A stretch of DNA of 64,000 nucleotides, from contig NC_019977.1 in assembly GCF_000328665.1 (NCBI RefSeq), forward strand, positions 806,001 through 870,000, read 5' to 3'. Origin of the DNA: Methanomethylovorans hollandica DSM 15978 (GTDB taxonomy: Archaea > Halobacteriota > Methanosarcinia > Methanosarcinales > Methanosarcinaceae). This document shows, piece by piece, positions 9,152-17,280 of the stretch. Each line of letters begins with the position of its first letter. Within the stretch, counting starts at the first letter, position 1. The notes under the pieces are model-generated. The model was not told the DNA's origin, did no database searches, and was given only the letters and a program-made list of their open reading frames with translations. The translations under genes and the position numbers were made by a program.

Positions 9152-9622
9152 GATTTGAAGCAACTTTACAATCCGTCCGCAAGCGAAGTATCCATAGTGA
9201 AAGTGCCTCCTAGCCCTATCTTATGATCCATGGCATAGGGGACCTTAATGATGGACAATATGGAATAGTTCATTCCGGAAAATAAGGAGGCCTGGAAATG
9301 GACATCCATGATCATGCAGCCTTCATATGTGACAAGGGTAATGTTTGAACTGGTTTTTGAGCAGGTTCAGAAAAAGAAAGGTTTTGCAGCTCTTTCCAGA
9401 ATACTTTTTGAAACATATGATGAAGGCCTATAGGCTCAGATCATTCATCTAGAGCTTTATGCTGCTGACACTCCTACGATACGCAAACTACACCAGTTCA
9501 TAGAGAATAAAGGATATTCTCTCAGGGGTAAGCACTATGAGATCTATCTCAGCGACCCCCAGAGAACAGCTTCTGAGAAACTGAAGACCATTATCCGTCA
9601 GCCAGTAGCATCAAAGATCTGA
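9152..9622 (+). pseudogene. Decayed GyrI-like small-molecule-binding domain gene
   Basis: Three pieces of one protein can be read. (1) DLKQLYNPSASEVSIVKVPP from 9152, running into a stop at about 9224. (2) In another frame LMIHGIGDLND at about 9220-9252. (3) A long third piece from about 9283 (KEAWKWTSMIMQPSYVT) through KHYEIYLSDPQRTASEKLK to a TGA at 9620-9622, with one in-frame TAG at about 9431. The order and sequence match the stand-alone GyrI-like family (about 200 residues), with a frameshift, an internal deletion of perhaps 40 residues and a nonsense codon. No start codon remains in frame. The gene is clearly dead. Confidence 0.85.
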
Positions 9623-9743
9623 TCCTATCTGAAAGGATCTTATCTGGCTTTTCTATTTTAAGTGATCCAATATAAGGTTTCGGATAACTTTTCATCCTGC
9701 CAACCACAAATCATCTAAACCATCCAGACATATAAAATACAGA

Positions 9744-10631
9744 ATGATAGACGAAGTTATCAAAGTATTTAAACAACTGGATAATAAGGACATACGTATC
9801 CTTACAGGTATAGAGATAGGAATGAAGGATTCTGAGTGGGTGCCTGTTGAGAATGTCATGAAGTACACTCGTATGACTTATGATAACCTTTCTTTCAAGC
9901 TTAAGAAATTGGCAAAATTGAACCTATTATCCTTCACAAATATTCCTTATGAAGGCTATCAGATATATTTTGAAGGATATGATGCCCTTGCTTTGCATAC
10001 GTTCGTGCAGAGAAAGACTATCAGTGCAATTGGCAACGAGATAGGTGTAGGTAAGGAATCCGTGGTACTGGAAGCCATAAAGGAATCTGAACTCGGTATC
10101 GGTGATCCGGAAGGTGTGGTGATCAAGTTCCATAGAGAGGGTCGTACCAGTTTCACCCAGGTAAAACGCAATCGCGGCCATATAGGCGACCGGGAGCACA
10201 TGTCGTGGATATATGCAGCCCGTCTTGCAGCTAAACGTGAAGCAGATGTTATGAATAAGTTATATCCGGAAGTATCAGTACCAAGACTTGTCGATCACAA
10301 TAGGCACGCACTTGTTATGGACATCGCTCAAGGCTCCTTGTTGTACAAAACAAAGCTTGCAGATCCGCAATGGTTCCTGGATGAGATCCTGAGGCAATTG
10401 AAACTAGCCTATGCTAAAGGTTTTATTCATGCTGACATGAGCGAATATAATACTTTCGTGCATGAGGGTGGTGTACAGATAATAGACTGGCCACAGTATG
10501 TGGAACCTTCGCATCCTCACGCTGATGAATTGCTGGAGCGGGACATTTCTAACATACTCTCCTTTTTCAAACGTAAATATGACCTGGAGGCAGAACTTGA
10601 AAGCTCAGTGGCATATGTGAAGAGCCAGTGA
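9744..10631 (+). CDS. rio2: RIO2-type serine/threonine protein kinase
   Basis: The 295-residue protein has the RIO2-specific N-terminal winged helix (residues 1-85, DEVIKVFKQLDNKDIRILTGIE). The RIO kinase fold follows: a nucleotide loop with GVGKESVV (about 95-102), VVIKFHREGRTSF with the ATP-binding lysine, HADMSEYN as catalytic loop (about 232-239) and IDWPQYV as metal-binding motif (about 250). RIO2 acts in late maturation of the small ribosomal subunit in archaea and eukaryotes. Length fits archaeal RIO2. A TATA-like AATATAAGG about 75 bases upstream could drive it. The next gene (DUF460) starts about 40 bases downstream and may be co-transcribed. Confidence 0.93.
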   Translation: MIDEVIKVFKQLDNKDIRILTGIEIGMKDSEWVPVENVMKYTRMTYDNLSFKLKKLAKLNLLSFTNIPYEGYQIYFEGYDALALHTFVQRKTISAIGNEIGVGKESVVLEAIKESELGIGDPEGVVIKFHREGRTSFTQVKRNRGHIGDREHMSWIYAARLAAKREADVMNKLYPEVSVPRLVDHNRHALVMDIAQGSLLYKTKLADPQWFLDEILRQLKLAYAKGFIHADMSEYNTFVHEGGVQIIDWPQYVEPSHPHADELLERDISNILSFFKRKYDLEAELESSVAYVKSQ

Positions 10632-10670
10632 ACAACAATATATCTCAGCAAACCAATACTCATATAATGT

Positions 10671-12641
10671 ATGCATAACGGCATCATTTACGGCATTGAC
10701 ATTGCAAAAGGCTCTCCAAGGGCACAGGCGATCCCCAAGTATGCTGTGGCTATCCTTAAAGAAAACCAGATACAGCGCCACAGCATGGTCAGCAGAAACC
10801 ACATCCTTAAGATGGTGCAGGAGGACAAGCCTGATTATATCGCAGTGGATAACATATTTGAGCTTGCCCCTGATAAGGATGATCTCATCCGTTTTCTTGC
10901 TAAATTGCCGGAATCCACAAGGCTTATTCAGGTAACAGGGGGTCTGCATCAGCAGCCTCTCCTGAAACTGGCCCGGGAGCATGGTATTTCCATGAACCAG
11001 TTCAGCCCAGGTGATGAAGCTGAAGCATGTGCACGCCTTGCAGCTATGAGCGTCGGCTGTGAAGTTTCTTTATTTGAAGATGTCACAAAGATCAAAGTTA
11101 GCCGGGCCAGGTCACTGGGTAGAGGCGGGTGGAGCCAGAACAGATACAGGCGAAAGGTCCACGGTGCTGTCAAGGAGAAAAGCCGTCTGATAGAGCAGAT
11201 ACTGCGTAAGTTCTCGAAAGATAGAGGTACTACCTTCACTTCAAAATCCATAGAAGGTTTCGGTGGCTATGTGCGTACCGAGTTCATGGTCAATAGCAGC
11301 CGCGAGCAGATACCTGTGCATCCTTCCACTAATGCAGATGTACAGGTTACCATCCGTAGTATTGAAAGGGATAAGATCAAGTATATACCTCTTACACCAT
11401 CCAAGCGTAAATACACTATCGTTGGCATTGATCCTGGTACCACTGTAGGAATAGCCATTCTTTCTCTGGACGGTGATCTTCTTTTTTCCAATAGTTTCAG
11501 GGGTATTTCCCATGATCAGGTGGTCAAACTGATCTCAGACCACGGAAAACCTGTAATTGTTGCTACTGATGTATATCCTACGCCTGCAGCTGTGGAAAAG
11601 ATACGCCGTAGCTTTAAGGCAGTACTAGGTACTCCTGGCACTGAGCTGCGTGCAGAGGATAAGATCGCGATGGCAAGATCATTCGGCTATTCCAATGACC
11701 ACGAAAGGGACTCTCTGGCTGCTGCCATCAGTACCTATCGTAATTACAAGAACATATTCAGCAGAGTAGAGAAAAGAGCTCCCCGGTTTGCAGATGTGGG
11801 TCTGATAAAGTACCATGTAATCAATGGCTATTCCATAGAAGAGGCTATAGAGAAAGTAACTGCTGTTCGCGTTCCCGCCAGATCCGAAACCGCGTCTGCA
11901 ACAGGGGAAAGCATTGATGCCGATGAGCAGACAAAAAGGCTTCAGGAGCTTATAAGGCAGAAGAATAGCCTGATAAATGAGCTCAAGGAATATGTGAAGG
12001 ACTTAAAAGAAGCTAATTTGGAAAAGGATCGGCGTATAGCAGAAATGGAAGATCGTGTAAGCAAGCTGAAAAAGTCTGAATCTATGGAGCTGCGTAAACA
12101 AAAAGAGATCCGTATACGCGATACGGAAATCTCAAGGCTCAATACAGAACTCAGCAGGTCAAAGCAGGCTCTTCAGGACTCACGCCAGCACATAAAGAAA
12201 CTTAAGCAGATCCGCAAGAAAGAGATCAAAGGTGAGGGCTTGCCGGTAAAAGTGGTGTACGCATTTACAAAAGAGGCTATCCAGCAGACAATGGACACCT
12301 ATGGTATCAAAAAAGGTGATGTGGTATTGCTTGAAGACTCCAGCGGAGGTGCTGCCGGTACAGCAGCCATATTGGTGGAAGCAGGTATAAGGGCTGTGAT
12401 CATAAAAGATGATATTTCACATGCAGCTAGTGAAGCTTTTTTTCAGGGGAACGTGCCCCTTCTGCAAGATGTAGAAATTCAAAGGTTCGATGATTTTGCT
12501 ACTGTGGACCCTAAAGTTCTGGAACAGGCATTATCCGCATGGCAGGAAGATGCAAAGAAAAAGAGGCGTGAGCAGGAACATCAGCATCTGGCCTCTCTGC
12601 TTGAGGAATATCGTAGTGAACGACGGCGTGGTCTTGCCTGA
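10671..12641 (+). CDS. DUF460 / COG2433 RNase H-fold coiled-coil protein
   Basis: This 656-residue archaeal protein has three parts. The N-terminal domain (about 1-245) begins IIYGIDIAKGSPRAQ and includes an Arg/Lys-rich basic patch (SRARSLGRGGWSQNRYRRK). The second is an RNase H-like fold starting IVGIDPGTTVGIAILSLDGDLL (about 250-272) and ending near RDSLAAAISTYRNYK. A long coiled coil (about 420-525) leads to a C-terminal domain (VVYAFTKEAIQQTMDTYGI...). It matches DUF460 proteins, whose RNase H fold suggests a structure-specific nuclease or resolvase-like role; activity is not established as far as I know. It sits 40 bases after rio2 and converges on the DUF2148 gene 3 bases away. Confidence 0.85.
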   Translation: MHNGIIYGIDIAKGSPRAQAIPKYAVAILKENQIQRHSMVSRNHILKMVQEDKPDYIAVDNIFELAPDKDDLIRFLAKLPESTRLIQVTGGLHQQPLLKLAREHGISMNQFSPGDEAEACARLAAMSVGCEVSLFEDVTKIKVSRARSLGRGGWSQNRYRRKVHGAVKEKSRLIEQILRKFSKDRGTTFTSKSIEGFGGYVRTEFMVNSSREQIPVHPSTNADVQVTIRSIERDKIKYIPLTPSKRKYTIVGIDPGTTVGIAILSLDGDLLFSNSFRGISHDQVVKLISDHGKPVIVATDVYPTPAAVEKIRRSFKAVLGTPGTELRAEDKIAMARSFGYSNDHERDSLAAAISTYRNYKNIFSRVEKRAPRFADVGLIKYHVINGYSIEEAIEKVTAVRVPARSETASATGESIDADEQTKRLQELIRQKNSLINELKEYVKDLKEANLEKDRRIAEMEDRVSKLKKSESMELRKQKEIRIRDTEISRLNTELSRSKQALQDSRQHIKKLKQIRKKEIKGEGLPVKVVYAFTKEAIQQTMDTYGIKKGDVVLLEDSSGGAAGTAAILVEAGIRAVIIKDDISHAASEAFFQGNVPLLQDVEIQRFDDFATVDPKVLEQALSAWQEDAKKKRREQEHQHLASLLEEYRSERRRGLA

Positions 12642-12644
12642 AAC

Positions 12645-13196
12645 TTAAGGCCATTTCCTGTCAAAGAAGATGTTCTTTCCCTTAACACTTAAAGGAATTA
12701 CCATGGCGATATCTGCCTTTATCATCTCTGCTGCAATGGCTGCAGTACCAGCACTGTAAAATATCCTGTTGTCAAGGCATAGATCTTTTGCCTTGGCTGC
12801 AGCACATCCCAGAGCTATTCCGAGGTCCATATATTTGATACTGCATTGAGGACCTTCAAAATCTGTTTTTACCTTCTGTGCTTCAAGCATCAGATCGCAT
12901 TCTTTATAGCCACATGCACCACAGTTGAGTCCCGCAACACCTGCATTCCTGAGACCTATGAGGACCACGGTATCTGCATCTCTTATATTCCTTGCATCCC
13001 TTTTGAAGAATGCGAAGCGTTCTCCTCTTTCATCTGCCATGCCTTCCATGACTCTGGCCAGTATTTCCTGTTCATCGCGCTCAAGTATGCCAGTTATAAG
13101 GTCATCCTTACCTTTGGCTTTTGGGGCTGTACGTGCTGCCACCAGTATCTCTCTGGCAAGGATATCGATGCACTGCAGTTCAGGATTCTCTATCAT
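12645..13196 (-). CDS. DUF2148 ferredoxin-domain protein
   Basis: The 183-residue protein starts IENPELQCIDILAREILVAARTAPKAKGKDDL and carries the cluster NCGACGYKEC (about 98-107). A further cysteine lies in GPQCSIKYMDLGIALGCAAAKAKDLCLDNR. The pattern is that of DUF2148, a predicted iron-sulfur domain linked to nitroreductase-like proteins. The ATG at 13196 is chosen because a TATA-like AAAATATATC (13214-13223 on the minus strand) lies only about 20-27 bases upstream, implying a nearly leaderless transcript. The longer frame to 13307 would run across the promoter and into the divergent mobA. Function is unknown; the mobA neighbour may be coincidental. Confidence 0.78.
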   Translation of the reverse strand: MIENPELQCIDILAREILVAARTAPKAKGKDDLITGILERDEQEILARVMEGMADERGERFAFFKRDARNIRDADTVVLIGLRNAGVAGLNCGACGYKECDLMLEAQKVKTDFEGPQCSIKYMDLGIALGCAAAKAKDLCLDNRIFYSAGTAAIAAEMIKADIAMVIPLSVKGKNIFFDRKWP

Positions 13197-13213
13197 GCCT
13201 TTAAGTAGGTAGA

Positions 13214-13223
13214 GATATATTTT
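13214..13223 (-). promoter_or_regulatory. TATA-like box for the DUF2148 gene (leaderless type)
   Basis: On the minus strand this reads AAAATATATC, about 20-27 bases before the ATG at 13196. No good Shine-Dalgarno precedes that ATG, which fits a leaderless or very short-leader archaeal transcript. Confidence 0.45.
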
Positions 13224-13301
13224 AAGTATTACGAAGCTTAAAATCGATGATGAACAATACTGATTAAAATATCGATGTTGTATGTTGAACAGTGATATGA
13301 A

Positions 13302-13925
13302 ATGCAAAGGTCTGCACTGATACTGGCTGGTGGAAAGGGAACAAGGCTTAGAGAACAGGAGAAAGCTTTGCTTGTCTGTAAGGATAAGACCTTGCTGGAA
13401 AACGCTATATATGTTCTGGATCAGGTAGTAGATGAAGTTATTGTTTCAGTAAGGGATCATAAACAACAGGAAGCTTTCTCTGAATTTGTTCAAGGTATAA
13501 AGTTGCTATGTGACCAATATCAGAGTAAAGGTCCTCTTGCAGGAATGCTGGAAGGCATGAGGGCGGCGGCGGGTAATTATGTATTTGTAGTTGCATGTGA
13601 CATGCCTTTTCTTCAGCCGGATGTCATTGACCTTTTGTTTAAGGAGGCTGCCGGCCATGATGCAGCTATCCCTTTGTGGAAAGATGGCAGAAAAGAGCCT
13701 TTACATGCAGTTTATAATAGAGAACAGCTAATTCCTATTATAGAAAGGTCTATCCTCAAGGATGATCATCGGGTCATGAATGTAGTATCACAATTATATG
13801 ATGCCAGGTTCACAAGTGTGGATAGAATTCAGCTTATTGACAGGGAACTTGTATCCTTTGTCAATATTAATACTCCAGCTGATCTGGTACAGATCACTAA
13901 GAAGGGGGTTTACGATCATGGATAA
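13302..13925 (+). CDS. mobA: Molybdenum cofactor guanylyltransferase (MobA-like)
   Basis: The 207-residue protein has the nucleotidyltransferase A-type Rossmann fold. The GTP-binding loop LILAGGKGTRLREQEKALL (about 6-24) carries the key lysine, GPLAGMLEGM (about 78-87) is the base-binding segment, and VVACDMPFLQPDVI (about 98-111) supplies the Mg-binding aspartate. MobA adds GMP to molybdopterin, giving the bis-MGD cofactor that methanogens need for formylmethanofuran dehydrogenase. A GTGAT Shine-Dalgarno lies 5 bases before the ATG. The 3' end overlaps the next gene by 8 bases. A related sugar or cobalamin nucleotidyltransferase is possible, but the length and motif spacing suit MobA. Confidence 0.82.
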   Translation: MQRSALILAGGKGTRLREQEKALLVCKDKTLLENAIYVLDQVVDEVIVSVRDHKQQEAFSEFVQGIKLLCDQYQSKGPLAGMLEGMRAAAGNYVFVVACDMPFLQPDVIDLLFKEAAGHDAAIPLWKDGRKEPLHAVYNREQLIPIIERSILKDDHRVMNVVSQLYDARFTSVDRIQLIDRELVSFVNINTPADLVQITKKGVYDHG

Positions 13926-14433
13926 ATGTATGGTCATCGATAAGGCAATTAAAAGAATAGCAAATGATTATGATCTCACCACAGATACCGTTATGGACGC
14001 TATTGAAGGCTCCAGGTATCCTCTTGACTTTGATCGGATGGTAGAAGAGGGCAGTTTCTGTTTCAGAGGACCGGATGATGAATCTAAATCTGATAATGCT
14101 TCTATCTGCCTGGCTTCCAAGATACTTTCCAATAAAGGGGTGCAGGAGCATATCCTGCCTATCATATGCAGCAGGATAAGGGCATGGGACCATGAGAACA
14201 TTGAAGATCTGCTGAACTTGCTGAGAAAAGCAGTAAGTATAATGGAACTGAACCCCGAAGATCATCCGGCGATGGAAACTTGTGGTCTTGATATTGGTCA
14301 TCTGCCTTCTGAAGAGATCCCGGGAAACATACTGCCTGGTTACAGGATATGGTCAATGGATAAAAAAGGAATGTGTCTTGTAGGCAGTGATGCGAACCAA
14401 GTTATCACCATCGAACATGTTCCAAGAATATGA
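13918..14433 (+). CDS. Unknown protein translationally coupled to mobA
   Basis: The 171-residue protein starts at the ATG at 13918 (MDKCMVIDKAIKRIANDYDL), with AGGGGG about 10 bases upstream inside mobA. Residues about 5-60 are helical and acidic (TTDTVMDAIEGSRYPLDFDRMVEEGSFCFRGPDDE). A predicted helical middle contains SICLASKILSNKGVQEHILPIICSRIRAW, and the last 50 residues look like a small beta domain (NILPGYRIWSMDKKGMCLVGSDANQVITIEHV). I do not recognise the family. It has no membrane segment and no metal cluster, only scattered cysteines. The 8-base overlap with mobA suggests a linked role, perhaps in molybdenum/tungsten cofactor use, which is inference only. Confidence 0.65.
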   Translation: MDKCMVIDKAIKRIANDYDLTTDTVMDAIEGSRYPLDFDRMVEEGSFCFRGPDDESKSDNASICLASKILSNKGVQEHILPIICSRIRAWDHENIEDLLNLLRKAVSIMELNPEDHPAMETCGLDIGHLPSEEIPGNILPGYRIWSMDKKGMCLVGSDANQVITIEHVPRI

Positions 14434-14455
14434 TCAGGGGATCTTATAAAGTATC

Positions 14456-15295
14456 TTATTTGTATTTACCTTTTATAGCATTTTTTGCATCTGAATAGCA
14501 TCTTTCCACTATCTCGGAAGTTCCAGGCACGGAGGTAATCTCCAGCCCAAATATTTCAGCAAATTTATTCATATTTTGCTCAAAGGAAGGGTCATATTCC
14601 ATATTCCTCTCTATTTTCACAATACGGCTTATATGATGCCGTTTAAATGAATCATGTACAGTTGTCATGTCCTCTTGTTTGTTGCCAGGAGCACCCATAT
14701 CTTTCCAGTTGGATGCCCACATGGGAGTAAAGAACAGTGTGCCTTTTCCTCTGCATGCTTTAAAAGCCTCTTCATATTTCCTGTTACCACCCAGAGCTAT
14801 GCTTATACAGTCATCCACTCTGTTGTTCTGCGCATCTCTCAGCAGATATATGGGGCATAAGATATGTGAAAGATCCTTCTCTATATTTTGCAGAGAATTA
14901 CCGCACAGGCCGTAGAACAGCAGAATACCATCCGAATATGCAGACATTTCTTCCAACGTTGTGTAGACTCCTCTGCGCAACAATGTAAGGTCTCTGTGCA
15001 GTCTAAGTTCAAGGATGTGTACAACTACTACCAGACCTTCTTCTGTTAGTTTTTTTTTACATATCCGTCGGATTATGTCATATTTGCCGGATCCTTTTGT
15101 TTGTCGGATCATATCCGCTATCTTTTCAGAAGGAACAGATGTATAAGGTATATCACCCTTTCTAAGGCGCCGGATAAGACCATGTGCTTCCTTTGTATCT
15201 GTAACGAACAGATAGTCAAAGGCATTTTCAGATGATATGACATGAAATATTTCGTCTTCAAGTATTCTGCAAGCTATTATTGACATAACTGGCAT
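14456..15295 (-). CDS. DUF1638 family protein
   Basis: The 279-residue protein starts MPVMSIIACRILEDEIFHVIS. It contains the features I associate with DUF1638: a Rossmann-like beginning, LLFYGLCGNSLQNIE (about 146-160), and RVDDCISIALGGNRKYEEAF (about 181-200) with the conserved DDC. The family is common in methanogens and anaerobes, and some members lie near corrinoid methyltransferase genes; its biochemical role is not established. The ATG at 15295 has GGAG 8 bases upstream, so it is preferred over the in-frame TTG at 15313. It converges with the mobA-coupled gene and has no operon partner. Confidence 0.75.
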   Translation of the reverse strand: MPVMSIIACRILEDEIFHVISSENAFDYLFVTDTKEAHGLIRRLRKGDIPYTSVPSEKIADMIRQTKGSGKYDIIRRICKKKLTEEGLVVVVHILELRLHRDLTLLRRGVYTTLEEMSAYSDGILLFYGLCGNSLQNIEKDLSHILCPIYLLRDAQNNRVDDCISIALGGNRKYEEAFKACRGKGTLFFTPMWASNWKDMGAPGNKQEDMTTVHDSFKRHHISRIVKIERNMEYDPSFEQNMNKFAEIFGLEITSVPGTSEIVERCYSDAKNAIKGKYK

Positions 15296-15550
15296 GTAAT
15301 GTTCTCCGGACAAAAATTGGATAGTTTAGACATTTAACTCCGTGATAAGGATATATCAATAGTTTATTACTCTCTGATGGATACGAAAGATTGCTTTACT
15401 TATTGCAAACTACTTTAATTAATTTTTTAATATTGCACGCGGAAGATTCTATGAATGTATATATACAATAATTTTTCTGATACAAAGGGCGGTCCTAGAA
15501 GTCATTCGTGTCCTTAATTTATAAAAACACCGATCAAATTCTAATAGAGC
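15296..15550. other. AT-rich gene-free stretch before the TPR pseudogene
   Basis: This spacer lies between the DUF1638 start and the broken TPR gene. It contains several T/A-rich, TATA-like runs (for example around 15455-15470) but no open frame with coding character and no RNA gene that I can recognise. Confidence 0.5.
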
Positions 15551-16053
15551 ATGGATGATTATTGGTTCAAGGAGGGTTTCTTCAGTGAAGACCTGAAGAA
15601 AAGATAGCCTGTTATGACAGGATACTGGAATCAAATTCTCTGAAGCCACCTCTTCAAAACCATGATATGATATATCTTATATGGAGTAATAAGGGGATAG
15701 CTTATTACTATCTTGTTATGCATGACAAAGCCCTTGAGTGTTTTGACCAGGCTTTCCATTATAAGAAACTTGATGTGGATGTATGGTGCAATAAAGGCGC
15801 CGCTCTTTTTAACCCCTGAAGGTATTAAGAAGCCGTATTATGCTATGACAAAGTGCTGGAAACATATATCTCAAATGAGAATGCCGTGTTCAAGAAAGGT
15901 ATCGCCTATGCTACCCTCGGACAATTGGACGCGACTATTAACTGTTTTTTACGCGTTCTTGAAATTGACCCCGAACAGGACGGTGCCATCGAGGGCCTTA
16001 CGAGATCAACACGAAAAAAAAAGATCAGTGAAGGTCGAATTTCTCTCCAATGA
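15551..16053 (+). pseudogene. Broken tetratricopeptide-repeat (TPR) protein gene
   Basis: It starts with ATG (DDYWFKEGFFSEDLKKR) and runs into TAG after 17 codons. A +1 frame change near 15590 restores a TPR protein: PEEKIACYDRILESNS, IWSNKGIAYYYLVMHDKALECFDQAF, VWCNKGAALFNP. Two in-frame stops follow close together at about 15817-15831, then EAVLCYDKVLETY, AVFKKGIAYATLGQLDATINCFLRVLEIDPEQDGA, ending at TGA 16053. At least three TPR units with the W/Y-G-Y-A-P spacing are visible. A frameshift plus two nonsense codons mark it as a pseudogene. Its end overlaps the 3' end of the convergent beta-CASP nuclease gene by about 29 bases. Confidence 0.85.
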
Positions 16054-17266
16054 CCGGTGCATATGCCTGCACACCTATTTCTTCTTCTATCCAGGTAGCA
16101 AAGCCTTCAGTATTATCTCCATGCATGGTAAATACAGCTTTTGTACCCCTGTCACAGAAATCCTTCACAATTGCCTTAAGTTCTTTGTCCCCGGCGTGGG
16201 CTGAGAAATCATATTGTTCAAGCTTAAGCCTGAGCTGTTGCAATACCCCATTGTTCTCGATAATGCCGGTGTCCATGGCCATTCTGCCATTTGTCCCTTC
16301 CACCTGATAGCCCGTGAGCATCATCTTGGATTTCGGGTCATCATACAGTTTGTTCAGATAGTACATGGAAGGTCCTCCGTTAAGCATGCCCGAAGTAGTG
16401 ACAATCACAGAAGATTCCAATGGTACATCGTCCCGCCTGGAACTTTTTACAGATATTGCATTATCAAATGCCCTTTTCAGGTGAGTAGGATTGCGCAGAT
16501 ATGATGGGTGCTTCATCATTATTTCATATGCTTCCTTCCCCATACCATCTACATATGGTCTGATGCCATAAGCATCAAGCAACATCAGCAATTCCTGTGT
16601 CCTCCCAATGGCAAAAGCAGGGATTATCACATTGCCTCCTATATCCAGAGTACTTTTAAGGGATTCGATAAAAGTTTCTTCAGTTTCTTTTCTGGGTATA
16701 TGTTCTTTTGAAAAGTAAGTGCTTTCTATTGCCAGATAATCAGCATTAGGGAATTCCACTGCCCCTGATACAAGACGGGTGTCAGAAGTATTAATATCGC
16801 CTGTATATAGCAGACTTTCTCCACTCTTGGATGTTACATGCGTGCATGCCGCTCCCGGAATATGGCCGGCATCGTAGAACTCTACATTGTAACCATGTGT
16901 CTGGAATTTAATGCGGTAGTCTACAGTTTTTGTTTTGTACATAAATGTGTGGAGGTCACCAGCGTCATAGGGTGCGTTCACACCTGTGGATTCTGCGATC
17001 TTCAGGCTGTCTTTGAGCAGCAGATTTGCAAGGTCAGCCGTAGGTGGGGTCATAAATACTTCAGGTTCAATGTCCATAAGATTAGGTAAAAGTCCACTGT
17101 GGTCTATGTGACAGTGAGATAGTAACACGACCTCTGGTCTGACCCCATTAACGGGATATTCAGGTGGCTCTCCCATTTTGATCCCATAGTCAAGCATGAC
17201 ATTATCGTCAAGAAGTAAAGCTGATCGTCCGACTTCTCTGCAAGCTCCCAAGAACCTAAGTTTCAT
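16025..17266 (-). CDS. Beta-CASP metallo-beta-lactamase ribonuclease (CPSF-like, without KH domains)
   Basis: The 413-residue protein shows metallo-beta-lactamase motif 2 LLSHCHIDHSG (HxHxDH, about 48-58), the motif 3 region DAGHIPGAA and motif 4 LYTGDINTSDTRLV. Beta-CASP motifs follow: A ESTYF, B IIPAFAIGRTQELL, and C with the final histidine in MHGDNTEGF. The length and lack of N-terminal KH domains place it with the shorter archaeal CPSF-like group (aCPSF2 or RNase J-like) rather than FttA/aCPSF1. It would be a zinc-dependent endo- or 5' exoribonuclease. The ATG at 17266 (AAAGGTGTGG upstream) is chosen; it lies 15 bases past the topA stop, suggesting co-transcription. Confidence 0.87.
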   Translation of the reverse strand: MKLRFLGACREVGRSALLLDDNVMLDYGIKMGEPPEYPVNGVRPEVVLLSHCHIDHSGLLPNLMDIEPEVFMTPPTADLANLLLKDSLKIAESTGVNAPYDAGDLHTFMYKTKTVDYRIKFQTHGYNVEFYDAGHIPGAACTHVTSKSGESLLYTGDINTSDTRLVSGAVEFPNADYLAIESTYFSKEHIPRKETEETFIESLKSTLDIGGNVIIPAFAIGRTQELLMLLDAYGIRPYVDGMGKEAYEIMMKHPSYLRNPTHLKRAFDNAISVKSSRRDDVPLESSVIVTTSGMLNGGPSMYYLNKLYDDPKSKMMLTGYQVEGTNGRMAMDTGIIENNGVLQQLRLKLEQYDFSAHAGDKELKAIVKDFCDRGTKAVFTMHGDNTEGFATWIEEEIGVQAYAPVIGEKFDLH

Positions 17267-17280
17267 GATATCCACACCTT

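Noticed and set aside
15713-16204. 163-codon plus-strand frame crossing the TPR pseudogene and the nuclease 3' end
   Set aside because: It is read out of frame with the clear TPR sequence and antisense to the nuclease.
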